Of a stretch of DNA of 64,000 nucleotides, positions 1 through 9,280 are shown in pieces. A program made the translations under genes and the position numbers. The stretch's first letter is position 1; each line of letters opens with the position of its first letter. The notes under the pieces are model-generated. The model was not told the origin of the DNA. It did not search any database and saw nothing but the letters and a program-made list of their open reading frames with translations. Source of the DNA: Lytechinus variegatus (Eukaryota > Echinodermata > Echinoidea > Temnopleuroida > Toxopneustidae); the NCBI RefSeq assembly GCF_018143015.1, contig NC_054751.1, forward strand, positions 15,795,292 to 15,859,291, read 5' to 3'.

Positions 1-579
1 TATACAAACAGACACTTTGGTGCTCTTTTTATTGGATTCTGTAAGAACTATTTTGATATCGTTACCAAAACTAGCATTTACCTTTAAATTCACAATCTTT
101 GAAAAATGTTTACATATGCATGGAAACCAACCTCCATATATAACTTTTTTCACCCAAATATATAATGAAGAGAGATCAATCCTCAAAAGGACACCATTTA
201 CCAGGTTTTTCCTGTAAAACAAGAAATGTAATGAAATTAAAAATGAAACACCTTATGCTACAGTCAAACAAACGAAACCAACTCCAACCCAATGTATCTC
301 ATTGGAAATAACAAATAAGTTTTCATCAGTCTGGAGCTATACCTTGTTCCAAATGAAGTGCGATCCTTTACGAACGCCGCAATTGGCCTTTCGTAACTGA
401 TCGCAAAACTTTTTGAACCACTCAAAAAATTTCTAGTCAATAAGATTGTCATGACTAATCTGATACGATATGATCACTACGATTACTCCATGATTGAGAC
501 CACCGTTTCAATCGCAGCGCAAACCGGGACAGTGAAAACATCTATTTGTTTGCAGTGTGACTGTGGCATGAAAGATTAC
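1..579. other. FANCI intron, no feature recognised
   Basis: This is intron downstream of the last FANCI exon in the window. I see no further FANCI exon on the minus strand, no tRNA and no clear inverted repeat. Short open frames here lack splice context and family resemblance. Confidence 0.5.
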
Positions 580-781
580 CTGGAAAACATAGCCTTCCTG
601 AGGACCAGCATAAGAGAATCCTTGAGGGTCACGTTGAGTCTCATCAGGGGTTGAAAGGCCTTCAGGAGACCCTCTGCAGTGGATGCAGGAAGGTAGGTCA
701 GGTAGTCAAAGGCCTCTCGGACTTTACCCATGCAGTCTAGGACTGTCTGAGGAGCAGAGGTCACCATACTGGATAGGAGTT
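580..781 (-). CDS. FANCI: FANCI coding exon 13 (residues 465-530), with the ubiquitinated lysine
   Basis: The acceptor is a pyrimidine-rich tract ending tttcag and the donor is CCAG|gtaatc. The exon encodes the stretch with motifs REAFDYLTYLP, AEGLLKAFQPL and KDSLMLVLRKAMFS. The lysine codon at 594-596 (residue 526 here) aligns with human FANCI K523, the monoubiquitination site. The exon ends with two bases of a split codon, so the next exon lies left of base 1. Two degraded copies of its 5' half lie upstream on the minus strand, at 1,973-2,060 and 2,213-2,320; only this copy is open. Confidence 0.93.
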
Positions 782-819
782 CTGAAAGGTCAGGTCAAAT
801 CAAAGAATGATTTAAACAT

Positions 820-1935
820 GTGGAATGCCTCTGGCCGTCTCACCTGCATCACGCGGTTCAATGTAGCAGCAGTGCTGACTTTGAATACTACTCTATACTC
901 GCACAAGATGTTCAGTGATACATGGTTACTCTTATGTCCACTTTTTATGAACTAGACCAATAAACTTACAGAGATATGATGGTTATTCAACAAAAAACCC
1001 CAACATGGCCAAAGTTCATTGACCTTACATGACCTTTGACCTTGATCATGTGACCTGAAACTGGAACAGGATGTTCAGTGATACATGATTACTCTTATGT
1101 ACAAGTTTCATGAATCAGATCCATAAACTTTCAAAGTTATGATGGTAATTCAACAGATACAACCAATTCGGCCAAAGTTCATTGACCTTTGACCTTGGTC
1201 ATGTGACCTGAAACGCGCACAGGATGTTCAGTGATACTTGATTACTCTAATGTCCAAGTTTAATGAACTAGACCAATAAACTTTCAAAGTTATGATGGTA
1301 ATTCAACAGATACCCCCGATTCGGCCAAAGTTCATTGACCCTAAATGACCTTTGACCTTAATCATGAGACCTGAAACTTGCACAAAATTTTCAGTGATGC
1401 TTGATTACTATTATGTCCAAGTTTCATGAATCAGATCCATAAACTTTCAAAGTTATGATGGGAATTCAACAGATATCCCCAATTCGGCCAAAGTTCATTG
1501 ACCCTAAATGACCTTTGACCTTGGTCATGTGACGTGAAACTCATGCAGGATGTTCAGTGATACTTGATTAACCTTATGTCCAAGTTTCATGAACTAGGTC
1601 CATATATTTTCTAAGTTATGATGACATTTCAAAAACTTAACCACAGGTTAAGATTTTGATGTTGATTCCTCCAACATGGTCTAAGTTCATTGACCCTAAA
1701 TGACCTTTGACCTTGGTCATGTGACATGAAACTCTAATAGGATGTTCAGTAATACTTGATTAACCTTATGGCCAAGTTTCATGAACTAGGTCCATATACT
1801 TTCTAAGTTATGATGTCATTTCAAAAACTTAACCTCAGGTTAAGATTTGATGTTGACACCGCCGCCGCCGTCGCCGCCGCCGCCGTCGGAAAAGCGGCGA
1901 CTATAGTCTCACTTTGCTTCGCAGGTGAGACAAAA
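820..1935. mobile_element. DNA transposon-like element with tandem DR1-bearing units, copy 1
   Basis: Homology to a second copy at 15,942-17,285 begins at 820 and ends near 1,935. The ends carry inverted GTCTCACCTGC / GCAGGTGAGAC. The body is a run of diverged direct repeats of about 125-170 bp, each with phrases such as ggatgttcagtgatac and aagttatgatg. Five units hold the perfect 13-mer TGACCTTTGACCT, at 1,030, 1,183, 1,346, 1,509 and 1,701. A short CCG-rich stretch precedes the right end. No transposase frame is visible, so this is a non-autonomous element. Superfamily is undetermined. Confidence 0.75.
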
Positions 1936-1972
1936 AACTGTATGAAATACAATGAGGTAGGTAGGTTTGATA

Positions 1973-2060
1973 TACAAAGGCTTCTCTGACTTTACCCATG
2001 CAGTCTAGGAAAGTCTGAAGAGCAGAGGTCACCATGATGGAATAGGAGCTCTGAAAGGTC
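1973..2060 (-). pseudogene. Decayed copy of the 5' part of FANCI exon 13 with its acceptor
   Basis: Read on the minus strand, this repeats the acceptor region (cgacctttcag) and the first ~65 bases of exon 13, including TGGTGACCTCTGCTC and GACTGCATGGGTAAAGTC. Relative to the intact exon it has one extra base before the ATGGTGACC segment, which breaks the frame, and homology stops before the exon ends. It is therefore a pseudo-exon, not an alternative exon. Confidence 0.8.
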
Positions 2061-2212
2061 GGGTCAAAGGTTTATTTAAAAACAGAAAATGAATCATCCA
2101 CTTTATTAACCAGTTTGATACTGAGATCATATACATGTATGTGTGGGTTGGAGTCTATGAAAAACATGTGTTATAGTAAAATGGGTTAAATATATACAAT
2201 AAGGAAAGGTTC

Positions 2213-2320
2213 AGTGTAGGTCAAGAAGTCAAAAGCTTCTTAGACCTTATCCATGTCGTCCAGGACTGTCTGAGAAGTAGAGATCATCATGATGGACATG
2301 TCCTCTGAAAGGTCAGGTCA
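2213..2320 (-). pseudogene. Second decayed copy of FANCI exon 13 5' part
   Basis: The minus strand again shows the intronic cctgacctttcag acceptor followed by a diverged version of exon 13 (TCTCAGACAGTCCTGGAC, then GAAGCTTTTGACTTC). In the frame of the intact exon it reads GATAAGGTC followed by TAA, a stop where the real exon has CGA. It is more diverged than the copy at 1,973, suggesting an older duplication. Confidence 0.8.
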
Positions 2321-2590
2321 ATTGTCAATTTGGTGGTGTGAAAAAAGAATATATTAAAACTGAACATTGACAAAATAACTTCCCTCTCTTTCAAAAAAAA
2401 AAAAAAAATAGCAAGCATGAGGCCTGCAGTAAAGCACAATTTTTTTTTTAGTAATCCTGGTATAATTCTGCACTTAAAACAAGATTCATTTTACTTTTAG
2501 AACTTTCATAATGAATGCGAAATGTCATTATTACAAAATAAGGTCGTCGCCGGATCGCATAGAGCGCGGCAGGCTTTGGTATAGACTTAC

Positions 2591-2758
2591 TGATGTACTG
2601 AGTGACGGAGCCAGCTGTCCTGGTGACCACCCTGTTGAGGATCTGTTCTAGGATGCTTGATCGGATCCCATCCTGTGACTTGAAGAGGTTCAGAAGTATG
2701 TCTGTCCCTAGCTGACTGGCCTGCTGGTTAGGGGTGCTTGGGGTACCAGGTCCAGCCT
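2591..2758 (-). CDS. FANCI: FANCI coding exon 12 (residues 409-463)
   Basis: The acceptor ttccacag and donor ATCA|gtaagt bound 168 bases. The product begins with a Pro/Thr/Ser/Gln-rich linker (AGPGTPSTPNQQ) and continues through LGTDILLNLFKS, RSSILEQILNRVVTRTAGS, a helical-repeat segment closely matching vertebrate FANCI. The linker is where vertebrate and invertebrate FANCI differ most. Confidence 0.93.
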
Positions 2759-3048
2759 CTGTGGAAAGAAAAGAACATGATCAGCTAGCATCATCAGTTT
2801 TTTCCACCGAATGGTGTATGTCGGTATGGACATATATTGAGGGATGACAAGTTTGCTTTAAGAAGGGCTTTTGAGTTCCAGGTGGGTGGTTCAAGGAGGA
2901 GTGTAGGAGGGTTGGATTGAGTATGGAAGGATGTACCGAATCAGGCAAAGTGGACGGAGGGGTAAGGGCGATTGCTGAGAGTGTGAGGTGAATCTGGCCA
3001 CCCCTGTTCAAGAGGACGAAACTGGATTTAAAACTTGGGATTGATTAT

Positions 3049-3076
3049 CATCATCATCATTATCATCATCACCACC

Positions 3077-3107
<31 letters not shown>

Positions 3108-3140
3108 CCATTATCATCATTATCATCATCATCATCTTTA
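3049..3140. repeat. (CAT/CAC)n microsatellite
   Basis: Runs of cat and cac trinucleotides interspersed with tat, within a FANCI intron. Low-complexity sequence only. Confidence 0.9.
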
Positions 3141-3325
3141 CAATTTTTATAAAATATGTCTTACAAGGAGCATCAGTCCATTATTTTGCTTTCCCTTGAA
3201 TAGTGTTCCACATCAAAGATTTACATGTATGACAAAAACCTGCTCATAAAGCCGCCTTTTCTTGTCTCCCTTGGGTGACGGCTTTGACTGTGTATTCATC
3301 ATTTGGCATGAGAGACAAAACGCAA

Positions 3326-3510
3326 TCAGGGGACCGTTTCATGAAGTTGTCAGCACTGACAACTTGTCTTTCTCTGACAGTTACCATGGTAACAGCCAGA
3401 GGTTAGTGCCTCTCAGCCAATCCAAACCAAGAATTTTACTGATATTGTCAGCTCTGACAAATTTAGTCGACCAGTTGACGATGACAACTTTCATGAACCT
3501 CCCCCCCCCT
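3326..3510. mobile_element. MITE with GGGGACCGTTTCATGAA-type inverted ends
   Basis: The left end reads ggggaccgtttcatgaagtt and the right end reads gacaactttcatgaacctc, an imperfect inverted pair. Internal palindromic phrases (gtcagcactgac, gtcagctctgac) repeat the same theme. The element is about 185 bp, has no coding capacity and resembles the terminal signature of the MITE at 30,383. Confidence 0.6.
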
Positions 3511-3661
3511 GAATCATTGTAACCTGCAGGTCACTTTTCTTGATATACTGATTGGGGATGTGCAAGTGGACCATTACACTGTGTTTGCCCACGTCTTATA
3601 AATATAAACAGAGCATTAGGTTCTTTAGGAGAAAAATTTGGCACTTTGTTTGGTAACTTAC

Positions 3662-3765
3662 CAACAGCTTTTCCACCGAACGGTCCTGGTTTTGGTCCAA
3701 ACGAGTCCATGAGAGTAAAACCCAGCTGGACTAATCCATGGATCACATGATCCCATCCATACATG
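3662..3765 (-). CDS. FANCI: FANCI coding exon 11 (residues 374-407)
   Basis: The acceptor taacccacag and donor GTTG|gtaagt bound 104 bases. The product reads GWDHVIHGLVQLGFTLMDSF followed by a Gly/Pro-rich turn, aligning with human [21 protein letters not shown]. Split codons on both sides agree with exons 10 and 12. Confidence 0.95.
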
Positions 3766-3964
3766 CTGTGGGTTAACAAGAACAACAAATTCAAATTATT
3801 AGCACTTTGTATCCTCAGGCAAAAAGCGCTTTATAAATCTGGCTATTATTACATGTTGGAGAATATTGAATGTTGTAAAGCTAAAATTTAAATGAACAGG
3901 GGATATTCAACTTCAATCGAAGAGTAAATTGAATTACAAACTTGATGTACCAGTTTCTTGCTAA

Positions 3965-4165
3965 CAGCCTGAGGTCGTCTTTAACGAGGCAAGATAACTC
4001 AGTGGGTAGAAAAGGTGCTTCAGATTACGGTAACCCCAATTGGTGCACTAGTGCCCTTTGGTAAGGCAATAATCCTCATCAGGTCCCTCAGAGAGGAGCT
4101 CCCATCTTCAGTCCTCTAGTTGCTTGTTAAACGCATTCTTGCTTTCTCAGCAATCAGGTAAGCAA
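3965..4165. repeat. Possible SINE fragment
   Basis: A tRNA-promoter-like phrase (ggcaagataactcagtgggtaga) is followed by SINE-like unique sequence (tgccctttggtaaggcaataat). The B box is not clear and the ends are undefined. A separate tail-like phrase (aaaaagcgctttataaatct) lies just upstream at about 3,825. Tentative. Confidence 0.35.
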
Positions 4166-4255
4166 ATCGCCACCATTACTATTACCATTCAAATAGATAG
4201 CAATTATATCAAGTAAAAAATGAAAGAAAAGATTAATATTTCAAGCTGCAATTAC

Positions 4256-4313
4256 CTGTTTTCAACTGTTTCAAGGAGAAGTCTGATGACATTGCTGCCA
4301 GCAGGTACAAGAT
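4256..4313 (-). CDS. FANCI: FANCI coding exon 10 (residues 355-372)
   Basis: A 58-base exon between ttgacag and AACAG|gtaatt. It encodes LVPAGSNVIRLLLETVEN, matching human LVPHRSYVSTMILEVVKN. The phases (two bases in, two bases out) join exons 9 and 11. Confidence 0.93.
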
Positions 4314-4945
4314 CTGTCAAAATAATAAAAAAAAAAGTGAAAAGTGAAAGTAACCACAAACTATGGCTGACATAATTAACTACTTTGAGATGGAATCAAT
4401 TGGAAGTCACTTTTAGGTCCCAAAGTCAACAAGTTTTACAATTGATTGCAAAAATTAAAATTAAAAAGACTTTGTTCTTCCATGGAAAGAAAAGATTGGT
4501 TTGCTTTGATCGGAACTAATCTATTAATTGCAAATTTCAAATTCCTTTTAGCAATCAAAATCTATATACCGGGTATATTTTTTTTGCAATGCCACATAGA
4601 TTTGAAGTTTGGTGGCATGTCAAGAAGGCAGGGGTCAAAGTTCACCAATATATTGCATCTATTTGAGAAATATTCTGTTACATACATATGTTCATAAATG
4701 AAATGTTTTCATCTGATATGGAGGCTACTTATTCATCAAGTGTATATTTGTTGTTGTCCTCCTTTTCTGCTTGATTAATCAAAAATCAAATGCATGTATA
4801 TTGAATAAAATGAATGTATAATTAAAATTGAATTAGATTAGATTGAATAGAATTAAATGGAAATGAAATGTACATAAAGTGGATGTACTAGACGATCCTG
4901 TATCATAAAGATACAACATAGTTGAGGTGAGAAATGAAAACATAC

Positions 4946-5024
4946 TTGCAATCCAGGGAGAGTCCTTCTGTCTTTTAGCATCCTTGAGACTCTTCAAGAT
5001 GGTAGACTTGAGAAAATCAAAGAT
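4946..5024 (-). CDS. FANCI: FANCI coding exon 9 (residues 328-353)
   Basis: Acceptor tttctacag, donor GCAA|gtatgt, 79 bases. It encodes IFDFLKSTILKSLKDAKRQK and a short tail, the lysine-rich helix that follows RFQDQ in vertebrate FANCI. Confidence 0.93.
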
Positions 5025-5096
5025 CTGTAGAAACATTGATTGAAATGAAAATAAAATACTGTACAATCATTATAAAGTTACTACTACTTCTATCCT

Positions 5097-5332
5097 CATT
5101 CATGCCATGTAGCATATAAGGCCTCCCCGCTTTCATTCCATTTTCGACGGTCTCTAGCACAACCCCTTGGCTCATTCCAACTCTTCCATCCGTAGGTATT
5201 TCTCTTTACAGTTCTCCTCCATGTTGTTTTCGGTCTGCCCCTTTCACATTTTCCTCCTGGATTCCATGTTAGAGCAGTGTACCAATGATGGTTGTCTTGC
5301 TTTCTGAGGACATGACCCATCAAATTCCACAT
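5097..5332 (-). mobile_element. LINE reverse-transcriptase C-terminal remnant
   Basis: The minus strand encodes about 78 residues with the C-terminal signature of non-LTR reverse transcriptases: MGHVLRKQDN near the start, then GRPKTTWRRTV, a Trp-rich stretch, an ARDRRKW motif, and a stop right after ATWHE. The usual polymerase domain is absent, so this is a 5'-truncated copy. The clade is not determinable from this piece. Confidence 0.75.
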
Positions 5333-5432
5333 GATAAGTTACGTCAGGTCTTAAACTAACAAGGTGGTTAACAAACAATGACTTACGCCTGATTTTGCAA
5401 TCAATAAAATATGGAATGTGATCTTTTGACCC

Positions 5433-5727
5433 CTAGATAAAAATAAAAATAATATAGGTAGATTTACCCAGGGAAGCTGCTTCAGTTCCGAAAACTGTTC
5501 TCCCGGCGGGCCCGGCTATTATTATTAATACCCTGGCTTTAGCTAGGTTGCCTAGGTGTTCAAAGCATTTAAGGAATTTCTTCCTACTACTGGGTTCCCA
5601 TTCACCTCTCCTGGGTTGAGTGTAGCACAGTGTGGTTAATTTCTTGCTAAAGGAAATTACACCATGGCTGGGATTTGAACCCACAACCCTCTGTTTCAAA
5701 GTCAGAAGACTAATCCACTGGGGCACA
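5433..5727 (-). mobile_element. tRNA-derived SINE, near full length
   Basis: Read on the minus strand, a tRNA-like head has an A-box-like gtggattagtcttctgac and a B box gggttcaaatccc. It is followed by a unique body (caacccaggagaggtgaatg, gcctagctaaagccaggg) and a tail including gggcccgccgggagaacagt and ctgaagcagcttccctggg. The same 3' portion recurs at 26,545-26,640 and 36,483-36,580, so this is a family. It sits in the FANCI intron between exons 8 and 9. Long open frames crossing it are chance. Confidence 0.8.
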
Positions 5728-5940
5728 ACACTCCAGATGACCTTTGACGTCATAATTCTCATAGGCTCACATGTGGTATTAACCAGGATAACATGCACCA
5801 AGTACGATATGAACATAATTGTTGCAAAAATAAAGAAATAAGAGCAAGCTGAACAAAAACTTAACATCCATCCATCCACCTATCTGTCCATTTATCCATC
5901 CAAGTATTCCTCCTTTCTACTTGTAAACAATAAGACCTAC

Positions 5941-6033
5941 CTGTTCTTCAAATCTGTGTATCTGGGCAACAGACAGAGCTAATGCTACATTGAAAGGAGC
6001 CAAGACAGTACTGCAGTCTCTTAGCTGGCCACT
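5941..6033 (-). CDS. FANCI: FANCI coding exon 8 (residues 297-327)
   Basis: Acceptor ctataaatag, donor GAACAG|gtaggt, exactly 31 codons in phase 0. The product contains VLAPFNVALALSVAQIHRFEEQ, matching human [21 protein letters not shown]. Confidence 0.95.
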
Positions 6034-6669
6034 CTATTTATAGAGAAAAAAAGAGAGTGAGGTGAAGAAGAAAGGAAGAGATGAAGAGAGTGAGGTAGAA
6101 AAAAGGAGAGAGAGAGAGAGAGAAAGAAAATGGGAAGATGGCAGCATAAAGAAGAATGGAGGAAGAGAATAAACTGTTAAAAAATTAAATTGAAAATACC
6201 AAACAATAATAATAACAATAATGATTAAATTCACTTCTTGTAAGGTAAATTTCACATTATCATTTGACGTAACTATGTGCTTCCAAAGAAACTGGATATT
6301 ATTACCTGGCTTCCCCTAAGTCTTTTTACCATACATGCATTCAAGGAATAAATTCCTTCCAGGTAACCATGGCTCTTCCATTAAATAATCAACCTCTTTC
6401 TGTGTTTTTTTCTATTTCATAACAGGTACCCATCTGTGTTTATTCATGTTGGTGATTTAGAAATGTTACCTTCTAGTTTCCCTTTTAATAAGTGTTACTG
6501 ATTGAGATGCTTATAAATTGTTAGAACTTACCATAGTGATGAGAGCAATGCAAATAGTTTCTAAAGACTTTCTCTCACAATTATTGCTTACTAGTTACTA
6601 CCATAAATCGATTCAGTTTTGTAATTTAAGCAAGTTGATAATGACGCAAAAATAAGAGCTGGGGCTTAC

Positions 6670-6799
6670 TTTCAGAAACTTGATGAACTCTCGACCTAGC
6701 TCCTGGTCCTGCTTGATGGAAAATGTGATGTGGATGATAATTGTCCCCTCCGTGTGACGGAGGTGTTCTTTGGAGAAACTTGAAGACACCAACTCTTCC
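6670..6799 (-). CDS. FANCI: FANCI coding exon 7 (residues 254-296)
   Basis: Acceptor tgcctacag, donor CTGAAA|gtaagc, 130 bases. The product contains [19 protein letters not shown] and [20 protein letters not shown], a strongly conserved block of FANCI. A MITE (6,838-7,625) lies only about 38 bp outside the acceptor, so the branch point probably lies between it and the exon or within its end. Confidence 0.95.
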
Positions 6800-6837
6800 C
6801 TGTAGGCAGAGAATTGAGAGATAAATCAATTAGACCT

Positions 6838-7625
6838 GGGGCGGTATTCTGAGGTCATTTCATCTTTAAAATGTTTTATTTTATCCCTTAAAATGAAATT
6901 GGTATTCTTAGATGACATTTTATCTCTCAGATACAATTTAAAATTTTATCTTGCGTATCTATGATGATACGCAACAGAATAATGGCTGCGTAGACATACC
7001 CATCGCGTATCTGAACATTGCAACGCGGATGATGTGCTTGCACCCAAGTTACTTTGAAGAAAAAATAAAATAACTTAAAAGAGGGTAGGGGCTATTTTAT
7101 CTCCACGACATCGATTTCGTCAATATTTCTAGGTGAATGAACACCAAATGTCAACAAGAAAATGAAGAAAAATTATATATTCATTGAGAACAACACCTTA
7201 AAGCTATTTCTGTACAATCAGGAAGTATTTCATAAGACTTTTCTTGACTAATACTGTCTCTGAAATGATGCTTGAAAAGATGCGATATAGACTTCGAAAA
7301 AAGATGATAGTATTGCCTTTTTTGTTAGAAAGAAATTTCTGTAAAGACGCGCAAGCGTATAGTGCAAGCGTATTGAAGTCAATAAATCGACGCAATCTCA
7401 CTCCTTGGCCACACCTCCTAGCGGAATGGATTTCCATTGGTTGAGTGATATGAGAGAGCTATAAAAGCACGTTTTAATTGGATATTGATTTCAAAATAGG
7501 TGTGTCTTACAGAGATAAATGAAGATAAAATTGTTCTCAAAAGGGTATTTTATCTCACTGATTTTAACAGAGATAAAATATTTTATTTTATCTGAGATAA
7601 AATGGATCTCAGAATACCACCCCAT
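6838..7625. mobile_element. MITE with GGGGYGGTATTCTGAG inverted ends
   Basis: The left end ggggcggtattctgaggtc mirrors the right end gatctcagaataccacccc. Sub-terminal sequence on both sides is rich in ttttatctc / gagataaaat. About 790 bp, no coding capacity; short frames inside are not conserved proteins. Confidence 0.75.
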
Positions 7626-7689
7626 ATCAATAGGACGTCATAAAGAATCAGGAATATGGCTACAGCAAAAGACTAAAGAGTAAGAAAAA

Positions 7690-7935
7690 TACTTTGATGA
7701 ATGGAAATGCTAAAAAGATGAGGTTAATGATGACAACGATGATGACAATAACGATGATGATGATAGTGAAGATGATGACAACAACGATGGTGATCATGAT
7801 TATGTTGGTGATGAAAATAATGATGAATAGGATTATGATGTGGATGATGGTAATGATAACAATTATACTGAAAATAATGAAGATAATGATTATGCCAAGG
7901 ATGACAATGAAGATGACAAGAAATTGTTGATGATC
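7690..7935. repeat. (GAT/AAT)n low-complexity tract
   Basis: About 240 bp dominated by gatgat, aatgat and gatgac trinucleotides. It opens several frames on both strands made of repetitive Met/Ile/His, which are artefacts. Confidence 0.9.
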
Positions 7936-8356
7936 CAAAGAAATGACATTTAATGAATAAAATCAAAACAATGTATGCCTGGAGCGGATGAAAAAATAAA
8001 CAATAAATGGGATACTTTAAATCAATAAGAGCAGTGATATGATAAAAACTAAAATTAACCAACCCATAAGAAGATGATCATCTCACTAAATCTCTAGTAC
8101 ATTACACAAAAATGCAGATGAACAAGAAAATAAAAGATCTATTAAAAACTATTCACCTATTTGTTCTACATTAGATGTACTGCACACAGCATGCTAAAAC
8201 AATTCCAATTGTCTTTCTGTACATGATTCCATAAATAGCTTTGCCTGGGATTCCCAGGAAATAGGGATTGCAACATACCCCTTGGATTTGGCAATGAAGT
8301 GAAGTATTGCACAGGCTGAGCATAAAAGTTCTAAAGTGAGGGTAATTTGTGGTGAA

Positions 8357-8428
8357 GCCGTGATGGTCTAGAGGTTAAGACATTACATTGTGAATGTAAA
8401 GACCCAGGTTCGAACCCTGGTCACAGCA
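8357..8428 (+). tRNA. tRNA-His (GTG), probably degenerate
   Basis: A 72-base cloverleaf: acceptor GCCGTGA, D arm with the A box tggtctagaggttaaga, anticodon arm TTACA-TTGTGAA-TGTAA with anticodon GTG, and T arm with GGTTCGAACCC. The third acceptor pair is a C-A mismatch (GCCGTGA against TCACAGC), unlike the perfectly paired tRNA-His at 29,653. It lies in a FANCI intron, opposite in strand to FANCI. It may be functional or a decaying copy. Confidence 0.8.
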
Positions 8429-9180
8429 TCCACCATTTTTTCCCATAGTTTTCTTAAAGCGCAGAATAATCAGGTCTATATTCCGAATATTCCCATTTAA
8501 AAAGGAAGAAAATAAAGCTTTCACAAAAAACTAATCCTCTTTTGAATAGAGACTGTATAAATGACTCATCAGAGCCCATTTCATACCCCATCACACACAA
8601 ACACCCCTACCCCCCCACACACAACCTTATTTGCAAATCTGCCATGCCTTGCCACTATGATCATCATCAGCCCTCTGTATAAATAATTGAAATATTATCA
8701 AGTGAGTTGTGGTGAATCTCTAATGGGCTTGTAGGTAATTTGTAGGTACAAACCAAATGGCTTGTAATCCAGGAATAACGACAACCGTGTCCAACCTGAC
8801 CAATTTCAACCCTCTAAATAATTACTGTCAAACAAACTGTATGAACGAAATGCCTGAAATATGTCTTGTTCTACTAAAACGTAAGATCCCAGGTAGACTT
8901 TCACTCACACTTCCTCCTTGCATTGCCTGTAGATATCTCTCCAACACTGCAATAAATCAAGCCACTCAATGATAGTGTTCTAGGGCCTTTTGACATATGG
9001 GCCCCTCTACAACTCCCCTCGCCCCCCCCACAAAAAAAAAATAGAAGACCACCAATGTCTCATGCATGTTCTCTTTCATGTCTTCTTTTCTATGCAGTGA
9101 GTCAATCACACAGCCCCCCAACAATTTTTTTTACATCTTTTCTTCCATTAGTAGTATGGGCACACCTTTTTAATATTCTA

Positions 9181-9272
9181 CACCTTTTCTTTCCTGGATC
9201 CTTTTATCTGGCTCTGCAAAGAATCCGGTGAAACCCTCAATGACAATATTTTTGTGGCCTTACGCAAACAGC
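9181..9272 (-). pseudogene. Decayed copy of FANCI exon 6 3' part (copy A)
   Basis: The plus-strand text contains ttctttcctggatcc, ctctgcaaagaatccgg and tttttgtggcctta, a diverged image of the 3' half of exon 6 (11,772-11,984). The donor end is not preserved. Copies B and C and the intact exon lie on the far side of the foldback element at 9,281-11,415, implying that the element inserted inside an existing tandem array of exon copies. Confidence 0.8.
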
Positions 9273-9280
9273 CTCCCCCC

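Noticed and set aside
5433..5879. 148-codon minus-strand frame
   Set aside because: It runs through a tRNA-derived SINE and flanking intron; no family resemblance.
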